Shown here: piece by piece, positions 36,317-47,982 of the stretch | Numbering within the stretch: position 1 is the stretch's first letter | Layout of the letters: each line of letters starts with the position of its first letter | NCBI RefSeq assembly: GCF_022376445.1 | Contig: NW_025954997.1 | Location: 62,001 to 126,000 of the forward strand | Length of the DNA stretch: 64,000 nucleotides | DNA from: Fomitopsis serialis | Taxonomy: Eukaryota > Basidiomycota > Agaricomycetes > Polyporales > Fomitopsidaceae | Reading direction: 5' to 3' | Position numbers and translations under genes: made by a program | The notes under the pieces: model-generated | The model's input: only the letters and a program-made list of their open reading frames with translations | Told to the model about the DNA's origin: nothing | Databases searched by the model: none

Positions 36317-37595
36317 TCACTGCTTCACGACATCCCTCGTCGCTGGGCGTAACGGGAGCCCCGCAGCCTCGTAGACCATGTCGATCGACTTCATCTGATC
36401 GCGAGCGTCAGCACCAAACCCACCATGCGACAACCTGCTACGCACCTGATCAACAGAGCTCTGGTTCGTGACCCAGTGCGCCGGCTCGCGCCCGCGGAGC
36501 TTGTCGACGAACACCTCGAGCTGCCAGCGGTACGTGCTCCAGTACTCCTCGCCGTGCTCGCGCGTCTTGCCGGAGCGCTTGTAGTGCTTCACGTACCGCG
36601 TCTCGCCCGTCGCCTTGTCCTTGATCGCGATGTAGTGGTAGAGCTGCCGGAAACCGTTAGCACGCGCACAGCAACAGAAGGCAAGACGACGTACGTGAGG
36701 CATCATGAAGTTGTAGAGCGTGACGACCGCACGCTCCGTCTCGACCTCGATCGTGGGGAGCTCCCACACGCGCGGGATGACCCCTGCGACGTTCGCGCGG
36801 CGCATGTCCGCGTAGACCTCTGCCTCGACGTCATACTCGCCCTCGCTCCCCTCTGCGGAGCCCTTTCGATACACGAGCGTCGCCTCCATCGCCTCGTCGA
36901 CGCGCGCGTCCCACGGCGAGGGCCGTGCGTGCGCGGACACCACGCGCACGGGTGCACCGGCGTCGAGCGCGAAGCGCGTGCTGGAGATGACGTAGGTCAT
37001 GTCCATGAACGCGCCGCCTGCTAGGTCGAACTGCCAGCGGATGTCCGACGAGGGGATGGAACCGATGGGCGAGGTCATGATCGCGTGTGTCTTTAGGATC
37101 TTGCCATGCTGCAAAGCGGTGGGCACCAGGATCAGATAGAGAAGCGGACGAACGTACCTTGGAAATGATGTCCTTGAACGCATGCGCTGCGGGGTGACAC
37201 TGCCAGTGGAACGCCTCCATGACAACCTTCCCGGTGCGCTGCGCGGTCTCGACCACGCGCCGGGCCTCCGCCTCGTTCGCGGTGAATGGCTTCTCGAGGA
37301 GGACGTGCTTGCCCTTCTCGAGTGCCTTGATTGCCCACTCGCCGTGCTGCCCGTTCGGGAGCGAGATGTAGACGAAGTCGACGAGCGGGCTGTCGAGGAG
37401 CTCGTCGTATGAGCCGAACGCGTGGGCGATGTTGTACTTCTTTGCCTGCGATTGTGCGGTCTCGAAGTCGCGGGAGGCGATTGCGGAGAGCACGACCTCG
37501 CCGTGAGTCTGTGCGGGCCGGATGATACCTGCAGCGTTGATCATGGCTGATGACAGGATCCCGATTCGGAGAGGGTCTGAGGTCTTTGTAGGCAC
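36317..37595 (-). CDS. Gfo/Idh/MocA-family NAD(P)-dependent oxidoreductase
   Basis: Likely cytosolic dehydrogenase of the dimeric dihydrodiol dehydrogenase/D-xylose 1-dehydrogenase type; the exact sugar or diol is unknown. Exons 37595-37158, 37108-36695 and 36643-36317 give 392 residues, the usual size. The N-terminal Rossmann fold starts LRIGILSSAMINAAGI; DFVYISLPNGQHGEWAIKAL and VLLEKPFTANEAEAR follow, with the EKP motif of the family, and then the C-terminal sheet domain (GGAFMDMTYVISSTRFAL). The introns are 49 and 51 nt; the second is a multiple of three without a stop, so the frame reads through it (SRxLAFCC-type insertion). No frame breaks. ATG at 37595 is the only suitable start. Confidence 0.9.
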
Positions 37596-39581
37596 TGAGT
37601 TTTGTGCGTACCACCTGCGAAAGTTAGAACACCATGTATGCAGGATATTGGCTCATGGCGTACCACTGGTGCAAGAACGTCGCGCTTTTCGTCATGAGTT
37701 CAGTTACATATCCCACTATGGCTGGAAAGGCGATGCAAATGACTTACATCTGGATAGCCTGTAACACCGGCGGAATCAGCCAGCTAGTATCGATGCGCTG
37801 CCAGTGTCGCAGTCGCTGCGACTTACCATAGCCATGGTGGGCGAATTATATATCCTTGTGTTGGACGGATAGCAAGAGGAACGGGGTGAAGTTTGCGAGA
37901 CATTTCGCAGAGCTCGAGCATTTTAAGTGGACCTTGCAGCCGCACGGTCAAGCTGACGTCACGACCGCCTTCATCGCGAGCTCAGCTCCGATGCGTCGAC
38001 TGAGCCACCACGCCTTCCAGCGCCTTGGACAGGGCTCTTTCCATCCAGAGGAGCCGGGACAGGCGATGAAACAGTGCAGAAGTAAGCCGTCTCGAGTTCA
38101 AGTTGCGCCAGTCGCTACATCATCGTGTGTTCGCTCGGACGGTGGTTTGGCGCCCGCCACTATTGCGTCGATCTGGATCTCGGATGTTTCCGGGAGGCGC
38201 TCGCGGTAACATCCGTAACTTGAAGTTGTGACGGTCGCGGCGCTCCTCATCCTCCTCTGCGACGCTGGGGACCAGCGGGTCCTTAAGTTCTTGAAGTACA
38301 GTACTTGCTTGCTTTCGGATTGCTCTGAGTTCCTAACAACGCTTTGTCAGGCCCGGTTGTACAGATTTTCAATGTGGGAGTCAGCGCTCAGTCTTGACTT
38401 TCCCATCCTCAGACTGGCATTCCCGCATGCCAGTCTGCTCGAGGGGGAGGCTGTCACGGTCGTGAGAGGTATGCCCAAAGTCGCCTCGCGGATGATACGC
38501 AAGGAGACCTGGCCTATGTTATGCCTCAAGAGGTGGGTCAATACTGCGGAACTCTGTCCTGGGGCATCCAGACCCTGCGCGCAAGGGCAGCCGCTTCTCA
38601 TTGGCTTCCCATGTCTCTCGCGCTGCTTCGCTTCTTGCATGCTCGACGAAGAAGCTCGCTTCCTTTCCATTTCTCGATTGACGCTTTGGCCAGCTTTAGG
38701 CACGCTATGCTCATTATCAAGGTAAGGGTCGTTGTTGCGCGAATCCTAACTTACTCTGCTCAGCACTTCTAACTAGCAGATACTGCGTTGCCGTGGGGAA
38801 GGCTCGTGATTGGGCATCTCCTTATGTCGTCTCTACACGGTGTCAGAGCCTCTCCGTGCAGCCGGAACGTTTGACATATCGTGGAAACGAGCTGCCGTGG
38901 ACTAGACGAGGCTGAGGCTTCTGCACCATAACGCACCATAACGCCCGCTCCACGAACCACCTTCCTGCTCTGACGCAGATACTCTGACCTATCGCGTTCG
39001 CGGGAAGATAGGCACGCTTGCTTCGCGGAAGCATGAGGGCCTTCGACGCTCTTCCGTCTCCGCGCCCCCGTCGTTCTGCCTGTTCGGCAACAATGCAAAT
39101 TCCCAACTGACGCCGTTGACGTTGTGGAACTCTCGTAAAGCCTTGCCACGCACGAGCCCTGAGCCGCCAGTAAGTGGACAGTGACTCTTTCAGTATCTCG
39201 CCATTGACTTTGCGTCTGGTGTTGTGTAGTCTCTCTGTTGGCGGCGTTACATCTACCACCGTCGGTGACGCTATGTCGTCCGCGACGATACGTCACGAAT
39301 TATTCTCTAACCACTGTTCACGGCACGCCGGCGGGAGCACCGCGATGATGATTATGAACGAGCGAAGCCTCCTCGACAGGACCCCTTCACAGAGCGTCAG
39401 CTTACAGGGTTGGAGCGCTCACTTATCTTGACTCACGCGATTTGTCGGCTCCAACAGCGCACTTCTATCTGGTTCAGCCGGGGAGGAGCATTGCGGAATG
39501 GAAGGACGCAATGGGAACTCTATTCGACCGCCTTAAAGACAAGGAGCCAGATCGCCTGTCGACAAGTCGTCTCGGGGCGAG
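37596..39581. other. Intergenic stretch, no gene recognised
   Basis: The largest ORF (165 codons, 38228-38725 plus) has no recognisable motif, and no splice-consistent gene emerges on either strand. It holds the divergent promoters of the oxidoreductase and the NCS1 permease. Confidence 0.5.
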
Positions 39582-41998
39582 ATGACGAACGCAAGAGCGT
39601 ACCTTAGGCAGCTCCTCAGCAAGCTCGAAGTCAACCAGGTCGCGTCAGATGAAGACTTGTCGTATGCAGAGGGTTTCCTCAGGGTAATTCTGATACTTGG
39701 CGTATACGATGCTTCTGACATGTCTTATTGACAGAACGAGGATCTCTATCCCGTCCCACCCGAGAGGCGGACCTGGGCGATGTGGAATTACGTGTCATTG
39801 TAGCTAGCTCGCCTTACTCGCGCGCCCGCGCTGTGCGTCATTACTCACGCACGCGTAGCTGGATTACGGACGGATTCAACATGAACACGTACGTACCAAT
39901 CTATTTCGGTGTCATGGATGCGACTGACTCTTGGAGTAGATGGGAGATTGCTTCCTCTATGATTGACGCGGGCCTTTCGTGGTGGCAGGCGTGGCTTTGC
40001 GTCTGGCTCGGATACGGTATAGCGGCGCCGTTCATCGTGCTGAACGCGCGGCCAGGCGCCATGTTTCATATCACCTTCCCTGTGGTTGCTCGTGCGAGCT
40101 TCGGCATCTGGGGAAGTCTTTGGTGTGTGTTCAACCGAGCCGCAATGGCTTGGTAAGCGTGTTCACGATTTATGCTCTGTGACGTTTATTGACGGCTTTC
40201 GCATTCGCAGCATATGGTATGGCGTGCAGGCGAGCCTCGGAGGATCGTGCGTGCTCGTCATGCTACGAGCGATATGGCCAAGCATCGAGAACATCCGTAC
40301 GCATCCCACCTCTGCCACCGATGTATAGTAGCGTCTAACGATCTTGCAGCGAACACGATGCCGGCCTCGTCCGGGACCACGACCCGGGACTTCGTGTGTT
40401 TCTTCCTCTTCTGGCTCATCTCTCTTCCGGCGATCTGGCTGCCCCTCCACAAAGTGCGGCATTTGTTCACGGTCAAGGCCATCGTCGTCCCGATCGCAGG
40501 TGTCACCTTCTTTGTCTGGTGCATCGTCAAGGCGCACGGCGTCGGGCCCATTGTGCGCCAGCAAGGAACGGTGCATGGCTCGAATCTGGCCTGGACGATG
40601 ATATCGAGCATGATGTCGTGCATCAGCAACATGTCGACGCTCGTAACGTATGCGTCATGTTCCTTGCATATCCTGCGTGTTCTAATGCCAGATTATGTCC
40701 ACTCTAGGAATGCTCCGGACTTTGCGTCGAGAGCACGGAGGCCGCGGGATGCTTTGTGGCCGCAGCTCATAGCCGTTCCGCTTGGCTTTGGGATTGTCTG
40801 CTTTCTCGGGATCATCGTCAGCTCTTCCTCCCAGGCCATCTATGGAGAAGCCCTTTGGTCACCTGTGGACCTACTGGGCACGTTTCTGGACAACAACCCG
40901 TCCCATGCTACTCGATTCGCGGTAGGCTTGATGCCCGAAATTTTACGATTGCCACTGACAGATATAACAGGTATGGTTCATATCCGCGGCATTCATCATC
41001 GCACAGGTGAGTCTTCAAAATCAAATCGCACTCGTAGTACATTGTCCCTGAGCTGCATGATCACCTTCGTAGTTGGGGTAAGCTCTTGCGTACCCCTTCC
41101 GGTTCGTAACAAATACTAATCCAGCATCTAGGACAAACATCTCCGCCAACTCGATCAGCGCTGGATGCGACCTGACAGCCCTCTTTCCGCGCTTCATCGT
41201 ACGTTGACCATGTGATCACCTACGGTTTTACTACATATAACTAATGTTCGCAGAACATCCGCCGCGGAGGCTATATAGCCGCCATAGTAGGGTTGTGCAT
41301 GCTTCCGTGGAACCTGCTCAAGAGTAGCAGCAACTTCACAACCTATCTTTCCGCATATTCTGTTTTCCTAAGCTCGATTGCGGGCGTGATGGTGAGTACC
41401 GATAGCCTTCGGTCAATGATTCAACTATTCTGATACCAAGCAATGCTATAGGTCACCGACTACTATCTCATCCACAAGGGACACTACCGCGTCAGCGAGC
41501 TCTACTATCCCGGAAAAGACGGCTGGTACTCATACACGTATGGGATCAATTTCCGGTAAGCCGTCCACCTATTCCTGATCCGCTTCTTGCACCGCTGACA
41601 TAGCGTAGAGCATATGCAGCGTACGTGTCGGGTATCGTGATCAATGTCGTAGGCTTCGCCGGCGCCAGTACGTCGTCTATCGTCTGTCTCTTAGGGTTGT
41701 GTTCTATCTCAACGCCTGCGTAGCTGGGCGTCCAGTGCCGGAGGCCGCCATCCACATCTACGACCTGTCGTTCTTCACCGGTTTTGCCGTATCGGCGACC
41801 GTCTATTACACACTCAACCGTATTTTCCCTGCCGCAGGGGCTGCGAAGACGTTCCAGGAAGTCGATCATTCGGGCATGATAGAGCGTATCGACAGCCTCG
41901 ATGAGACTGACGACTCGGAGCTGGAGAAGACCGACGATGCGGGCACAGAGGCTGACAAGAAGGAGTTGGAAATCGCAGCGAGCATCCATTCCGCTTGA
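39582..41998 (+). CDS. NCS1 permease, Fur type (uracil/allantoin/thiamine-like), intact
   Basis: Predicted plasma-membrane proton symporter with about 12 helices. Fourteen exons: 39582-39683, 39735-39799, 39859-39888, 39940-40152, 40211-40296, 40350-40647, 40708-40921, 40971-41006, 41073-41077, 41132-41198, 41254-41391, 41452-41555, 41609-41667 and 41724-41998. They join in frame to 563 residues. Signatures: [33 protein letters not shown] across three exons; [73 protein letters not shown]. The tail is acidic (about residues 515-563). Exon 9 is a 5-nt microexon. Substrate is not determinable from sequence alone. Confidence 0.9.
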
Positions 41999-42260
41999 AG
42001 AGATCACGTATTGCACAGCATAATTCAGAGGTTTGCATCCACAGAACTTTCGTGCATTGACCGTAATAATATGCTGAAGTCACGCAGCGTATGACAGTGT
42101 GCACTGTTTCCGTTCAGGTACCTGACACGCCGAACGGAGTGTGCACCTTCCACCGTCCAGTCTTACCTGGGCGTTTGCACTGCCAGTGGGCGATCTAAGT
42201 CCAAGGTGTACATACATAGACTGGGCAAGCGCCCAGGCCAAGCGATCGCTCGCAGCTAGC

Positions 42261-42420
42261 ATGCCTAGCCAACCTCTCCCTCTCGAGCTGATGGAACATG
42301 CCATGTGTTATCTGCAGGGCCATTACCGACTGCTGCTGAATTGCGCCTTGACCCACAGTGCATGATACCCTCACCTAGATGGTCTTAGACAAATTACACT
42401 CCAATCTACGCACGGTACCT
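42261..42420 (+). pseudogene. F-box N-terminal fragment
   Basis: The segment reads MPSQPLPLELMEHAMCYLQG, then LLLNCALTHSA, a stop, and YPHLDGLRQITLQ. This is the pattern of the F-box proteins at 61906 (IPIEVIEHVLDFL..., CALTHPSWYPHAHSL) with the expected Trp codon changed to TGA. Nothing like the rest of the gene follows. Confidence 0.65.
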
Positions 42421-42615
42421 TGCGTTGATTTTGATGTGACCTAACTGCGGAGGACTCTGTGCAAAACAGTATGTAAGTAACGGTAACTTCATGGCATGTC
42501 TTGCAGCTTGCTGTTGAGGACGTTCTCGGTCACGTGCTGATATGCGCTGGGACCTGGGTGAGCCTGGGTGGCAGTCGCGTCGCTCGCTGAATCCCGACAC
42601 GACCATCCCCTCACA

Positions 42616-43739
42616 ATGAGTGCATCGCCTGGCTCAGACTCGTCTCAACCAAACCGAAAACGTCCCCGCACGGACTCATCTGTGTCTGCGAATCAAAGCC
42701 AGCAAGAGGAGACATTCCGCCGAGACGAGCAGTTAAGTTGGTACGAAGACGGGAACATCATCATCGTTGCGCAAGGCATCGGTTTTCGCCTGTCCAAAGG
42801 CTTGCTCGCACAAAACTCCCAAGTGTTCCGCGATATGCTCAGCCTTCCTCAGCCTTCCGATGCTTCACACGTCGAGACTTACGACGGTTGTCCCGTTGTC
42901 CACGTCACGGACACAGTGGATGAATTACGTGTGCTTGCAATGACCGTTTTCAACGGTTTCAGGTGTGTCCTGATTGATTTTTTTGGACTGTGTGCCAAGT
43001 CATAATTACTTGCGTCTTGTTCGGCAGCTTCGTAAGGAACAGCGGCCTCAGCTTCGATGACGTTGCGATGGGCATCCGTGTCGCACACAAGTACAATATT
43101 CAAGGTCTTCTTGACCGCTCCCTGAGAATACTCGATCAATACTACCCGTCAAGCTACACCTCATGGGATGAGGCTGTTACATGCCTAGAGGACGACTGGG
43201 ACCCAACGCGAGCGATCACGGGCGTCAAACTGGCTCGCCTCACTGGCAGCATGAATATGCTCCCGGCCGCGTTGTACATGTGTTGCCAACTGGATGGCAG
43301 AGTGCTTCTCGAGGGTCGGAATCGCCCAGATGGTTCCGTGGACACGCTGAGCCCGGAGGATCTCGCACTATGCATCAACGGGAAAACAAAGCTCTGCACG
43401 TATTTCTCGGAGGTTCTTTTCCAGATCTTTGCACCAATCACCGGCCCCAGAAGCAAGCCCTGCTTGGCGTCTAAGGGCCGCTGCGCTCGCTCCATTGGTC
43501 ACATACAAGCGGCTTTTTTCAGCTTCAGCGACGAACCATCTGGACAGGGGCAGTGCGACATTCTCCGATCGTGGTGTGACGCCATAAAGGACCTCACCGG
43601 CACTCGCAATGAGGTACTCGATGAACCTCTATGCCGAGCGTGCATCGATTCTCTTTGTGCGAGAGCGGAGACCCTCCGTGAGGAGTCCTGGTTGGTGCTG
43701 CCCGCGCTGTTTGGAGTGGGCAGGAACTGGCGGACCTGA
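42616..43739 (+). CDS. BTB/POZ domain protein 1
   Basis: Possible CUL3 adaptor or transcriptional co-regulator; basidiomycetes carry many such genes. Exons 42616-42962 and 43028-43739 give 352 residues. A basic N-terminus with RKRPRTDSS (possible nuclear signal) precedes the BTB fold: WYEDGNIIIVAQGIGFRLSK, then LLAQNSQVFRDMLSLPQP, VVHVTDTVDELRVLAMTVF, and after the intron DDVAMGIRVAHKYNIQGLLD. The C-terminal part has clustered Cys (DEPLCRACIDSLCARAE). An in-frame ATG 48 bp upstream (42568) is also possible. It is clearly paralogous to the gene at 47983, sharing intron position and CCQLDG/LSPEDL blocks. Confidence 0.85.
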
Positions 43740-44421
43740 GGTGACAGTTGACTCAGAATCACTGGAGTAAGATCCATCTACTCTGTTATACTCAGGGCCT
43801 GATCAGATGATTTGCTGCAGTCAACAGAACACAATTGCTGAGATGACCTCTCGGAATGTGGAAGTGGTATGGAGGAGATCATCCCGGGTAGCCCGAGGTT
43901 TTGTAGAACGTCGAGCTAACTGGGAAGCGTCAGACGGCGAATCGCACCACAGGTCCAAGACGTTATTGTTGCGTGGCACCTTGTACGGACGCTACTTGCT
44001 CACAGCGGCCTCGGTGTCCGCGATATCAATTCTTTTGACTTGTGCCCATGCTCACAGCGCCGTGTCACATCGACCATCCCGTTGAAAAAAATGCAAGGCA
44101 GTGGGTTGCTAGTCTCCGCCTTCATTCATTAGTCTCAGCACACGTACAGTACCATACGCGTTCGCTGGTTGAACGTTGCTTCGATCAGGATCTGGCAATG
44201 CTACTTATTAGATGCCGACTCCTCGTGGCGCTCCTCTCGCCACTGGTGCGGTGCGTCCAAACGAGCACTGCGACTACGTTATGAGGAACACTCATTTCGT
44301 ATTGTACCCTTCAATAACTGACATAAACTCTGAAACCCGAAGCCATCATCCTGCTGGTCTCGTTGGCAGGTAACCCAGAGGTTCAGCTTCACTTGATTGA
44401 CACCATTCACTGCCTGATACT
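43740..44421. other. Intergenic stretch, no gene recognised
   Basis: Convergent spacer between BTB gene 1 and membrane gene E; only short ORFs. Confidence 0.5.
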
Positions 44422-45408
44422 CTAATCCACCGTGTATGTTGGGGGCAGATAAACCACACGTCGCCGAGGCACCGGAACTGGCGATTCGGGGTCACTGTCG
44501 AAGCGGATGCCGGAGTCTATGTGCAGGTTAAACGACGTCCGGACATCTGCCGTTGACGGCTGCGCCACGAAGCTCGGGGGTGGGGAAATAGATGACTCGG
44601 AGGAGGTTGCCTGTCCTATGCGTCCGAGTCCATCGACCCCTGGAAGCGCTGAGGCGGCATTTGCGGACTGCGAGCCTTGCGCGGCGATGTCGACGTCGCC
44701 TTCGTCGGTCGGGTGGTTCTTGAACTCGTTGTCAACGCCTGACACTACCGCTGTTGGTAGCGGCGGGGATGCGGGCATCTCCACTTTGGTGTACGGCTCT
44801 ACGGGAGTTGTCGTCAGGCTATGTGACTGAACGCGATCTGGATTTGGATTGGCTGCGTACCAATTCCAGGGTTCCTATTGTCGCCAATGGTGTCGTTGGG
44901 TGGTCTCCTGTGAGTTCGTGCCCGTCGGCGCCAATACCACAATAATCCTCCCGCTATGCACAGGCCTCCCACTCCTAACGCGGTCCCAACAGCTATAGCA
45001 GTAGAGTTATGGTGGGTCGTTGTGGTTGGTCCGATTGCTCCACTCGTGTGGGTCTCGCTGGAATAGGGCTCTCAGCATTCACAGTACTGTCACAACTTGT
45101 AGGTCCTACCTCTGTGACGATGCTGTGGAGTTTACTAGGCTAGAGCTGGCGAACGGTGCTATGCTGGATGTGGAGACAGAAGAGAAGGAAAATGAGGAGT
45201 AGAAGAAGGTGGTCGTGGGGGAGGTGAAGGTGGAGGTGGGGGTCAAGTAAGTTTCCGTTGGTTCGGGTTGGGTCATAGTGAAGGTTAAGAATATCGTCGT
45301 GCCAATGAAGCTCGCCGTCTCCGACATTGCTATGCAAGGGCAACCAAGGGATACAAGCACTGGCTCCGACCACAGCAACCATTTATGAGGAAATGTATAC
45401 GGTCTCAC
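44422..45408 (-). CDS. Ser/Thr-rich single-pass membrane protein (member E)
   Basis: Exons 45408-45110 and 45057-44422, with a 52-nt intron. Start is 45408 or the inner ATG at 45327 (MSETASFIGTTIF). A Thr/Ser-rich outer region precedes the helix (STAIAVGTALGVGGLCIAGG, then LLWYWRRRARTHRR). The inner tail has SSISPPPSFVAQPS, FNLHIDSGIRFDSDPE and the end RRVVYLPPTYTVD. The frame changes by one base near 44825-44850, just after GIGTQPIQI, at the position where gene D also breaks. Closest to gene C in the tail. Orientation is opposite to the other members. Confidence 0.65.
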
Positions 45409-45661
45409 AGTATAAGCATTAGGAAATAACCAAAATCTCCATTAGGTGGATCCATATGGCCCTCAGGTAACGACCGAGGGAGAACCCGGAGATTTGTTGT
45501 CTATATGGAGAGCCGAACCCTCTCCGTCGCGCGACACGATCTCCATAGGTATTCGTTCGACAGCGTCGGCTTGCGTCGCATATGGGCATATCATAGCTTC
45601 AGTCCGGGTATGCGCAGGGAAAGGTATCGCTGCCCGCAGCGCGGGCAATCTACATACTGTT

Positions 45662-46249
45662 CTACGGATTACAAGATGCGAATGGAGGTGTCCGAGGTAA
45701 CGCGAAAGTCTGTGCCGAGCGGCGATAGCGATGGCGACGGGTCTCTGGGGACAGGGTGCGAGTGGCGGGTGGCGCGGGGGCGGTATAGGGCAAGGACGAT
45801 GCGGTGCGGTGTGGAGAGCAATGTGAACGAGCAGCGTAGCAGGGTGTGTGTCGCGTGCGGCGGTCGGTCGGCGGAACGAGAGTCCAGCACGCGCCCGTGC
45901 TAGAGATAAATAGCGGAGATGAGCAAGCTCGCCGCGAGCACGAACGCGGCCGAGGCGCCGACACGGGCACGTGTCTCAGCGACGATGCGGACGACGAGGA
46001 TGACGAGGATGTCGCGCTTGACGCGGACGACGCGGACGTAGAGCTCGGCGTGCGTGAGGTTGAGAGACGCGACGATGCCCCGGTGCTTGTCGATATAGGG
46101 GGCTGAGCAAGACTGCTGTACGAGCCCGTAAAAGAATACGTGATCGTCGACGTTGCCTCCACAGGGTTTGACGACAGGACTGAGGATGCTCGAGGGTATC
46201 GCGATGGCGGAGGTGTCGCTGGCAACGGGTGATGCAGGTCGCCGCTCAT
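45662..46249 (-). CDS. Ser/Thr-rich ORF, possible degenerate membrane gene
   Basis: 195 open codons with a dense Ser/Thr stretch (TSRTPSSTSASSASSATSSS). A hydrophobic segment (VGASAAFVLAASLLISAIYL) lies in a different frame at about 45900-45960, as would be seen if a one-base change separated a Ser/Thr stalk from a membrane helix. No DSGxRF or PPxY tail is found. It may be a decayed relative of gene E next door, or a low-complexity ORF by chance. Confidence 0.25.
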   Translation of the reverse strand: MSGDLHHPLPATPPPSRYPRASSVLSSNPVEATSTITYSFTGSYSSLAQPPISTSTGASSRLSTSRTPSSTSASSASSATSSSSSSSASSLRHVPVSAPRPRSCSRRACSSPLFISSTGACWTLVPPTDRRTRHTPCYAARSHCSPHRTASSLPYTAPAPPATRTLSPETRRHRYRRSAQTFALPRTPPFASCNP

Positions 46250-47228
46250 GTTCGCGAGGCTATACAGGGATGAGATAGTTGCAAAACGGTGGAACGAGCA
46301 GACGCACGCGAAGTCAGAGGAGTACTGCGTGTAATGCGTCGTGAGTTGACCATGAGAGCCACCGACGTGAAGTTGATATAGCTGGGTGATTCCATGTGAG
46401 CTCGGTGTGCGCGGGTTTGGCAGACACAGATGGGACGTACTAACTACTGGAGTCGGGTCCCGCGATTGAGTCGGGCTGCAGAAACATAACTTGGTCCATC
46501 ATCGAGAACATGGGTGTAAGGCAGGACGCACAGTGAACGTTAGTGAGTGCTGGCTAGCGACATTCGCGGGTTCCAGCTCCTGGACAAGGTCCTGTAAAGA
46601 ATGAGTACGAAGCCAAGTGCATCGGCAACCGTCAAATCAAATTTTGGATTCCAAGCTCTACTCATCTGTCATAAACGGCTTGAGACGTGCTGCTACTTAT
46701 TGTGAGGCTATTCTGATCCAGCCGGTCCTTCAGAGGACTGAAGTATGGCTGAATAGTGGGGCATTATATGCGTCCGGTTCAACCAGAACGATATCCAAGA
46801 GCGCGACTAAGTTGCGACCATCGTGAATCAATTGAAAATGTATGCGTAGGATGTACCGGTGCTATCAGCCTCGCTCAAGCCGACAAAACATGCTACCCTG
46901 CGTGCAATGACGACACGACGTCGCCCGGACAGTTTCGACACTGTGACAGCCGGAGCCCGGGAGCCTGAGCCTTCCCCTACACAATCCAGTCTGAGACGCG
47001 GGAGCATAGACCGAGCGGGAATAAAATGACTGGGTCACTGCTCATGCCATCGCAGCTGCGCACGACCATCAGAGATGCTATCATGGCCTGTGCATCCGCA
47101 GCCCATGGCATCGTGCCTCGCCGCCGCATGCAACGAGCCAACAGACCTCCACAATCCAGCAGTACGTCCCATAGCCGCCCCTCGAGGGCGTTCCGTAGAA
47201 AGTACAGACAGCACAATTGAGCACGTAC
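46250..47228. other. Stretch without a supported gene
   Basis: A 129-codon minus ORF (47366-46977) overlaps the Kre9/Knh1-like remnant in another frame and shows no domain of its own. Nothing else recognisable. Confidence 0.4.
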
Positions 47229-47488
47229 CCCATTGCCGTTATACAGCCCTATATACACGCCCCAATGTCGCTCAAAATCGGTGTCTGACCGTTGTCCAAC
47301 CATGTCACAGTGCACGGCTGCCCACCGTAGCAGGTCGAGGTTGAGACCGGGTTGTTGACCTAGCACGAAATCGGGTCATCGGCAAGATGTTCCTGGAGTA
47401 GAGCATACCGACTCACATAGATGCTCGCCGAGACAGTCGAGAGACGAGAGACGAGAGCGAACAAAACCGCGACGGCAAGCGAGCACAT
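47229..47488 (-). pseudogene. Kre9/Knh1-like secreted protein, N-terminal remnant
   Basis: Exon 1 (47488-47417) encodes a signal peptide (MCSLAVAVLFALVSRLSTVS, then ASIY). After a 57-nt intron, exon 2 (47359-47229) reads VNNPVSTSTCYGGQPCTVTW, LDNGQTPILSDIGAC, then by a one-base frame change IGLYNGNG. This is the N-terminus of the Ser/Thr-rich, usually GPI-anchored Kre9/Knh1 cell-wall family (two Cys, W-x-D-x-G core). A GTACGT donor follows at 47228, but no continuation of the domain is found downstream. Either it is truncated or the rest is too diverged to recognise. Confidence 0.55.
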
Positions 47489-47982
47489 GGTGGTCGAGGG
47501 TTGAAGTACGTCAGAGATATGTACGAAAGGAAAAGATAAAGATAAGTCCAATGCCAGTGGAGCCGGTACCGCGGAAGCGGAATGTCGAATCGACCTGAAT
47601 GAGAGTGGGGAAGGAAGGGCCGAAATTACGAGCGAGATAGATTCAGTTCTGACCAGGCGAGTGCTGCAGCGAAGGCCGGAAACAAGCAGGACCTCGCGCT
47701 CTCCGCGCGAGGTGACGGAGGTCGCCATGAACACGCGATCACGTGTCACAACAGTTGGTTGGCAACTTTTCGATGTTGGACGCCTACTGTGTACGTAGAC
47801 GGAGTACTCAACGTCCTCAGATTTACGTGCATGGTTGTCTGAGTCTATGCGAGTACATGATGGGGGAGAGGATGATTTACATTATATCCGAGTCGACTAC
47901 TACCGTGATCACGTGCAGGTGTAGCTTCACGACGCGGCCCAATTGAGCTTACCTTTCTTCTTTGTACCACCGTCTTCTTACC

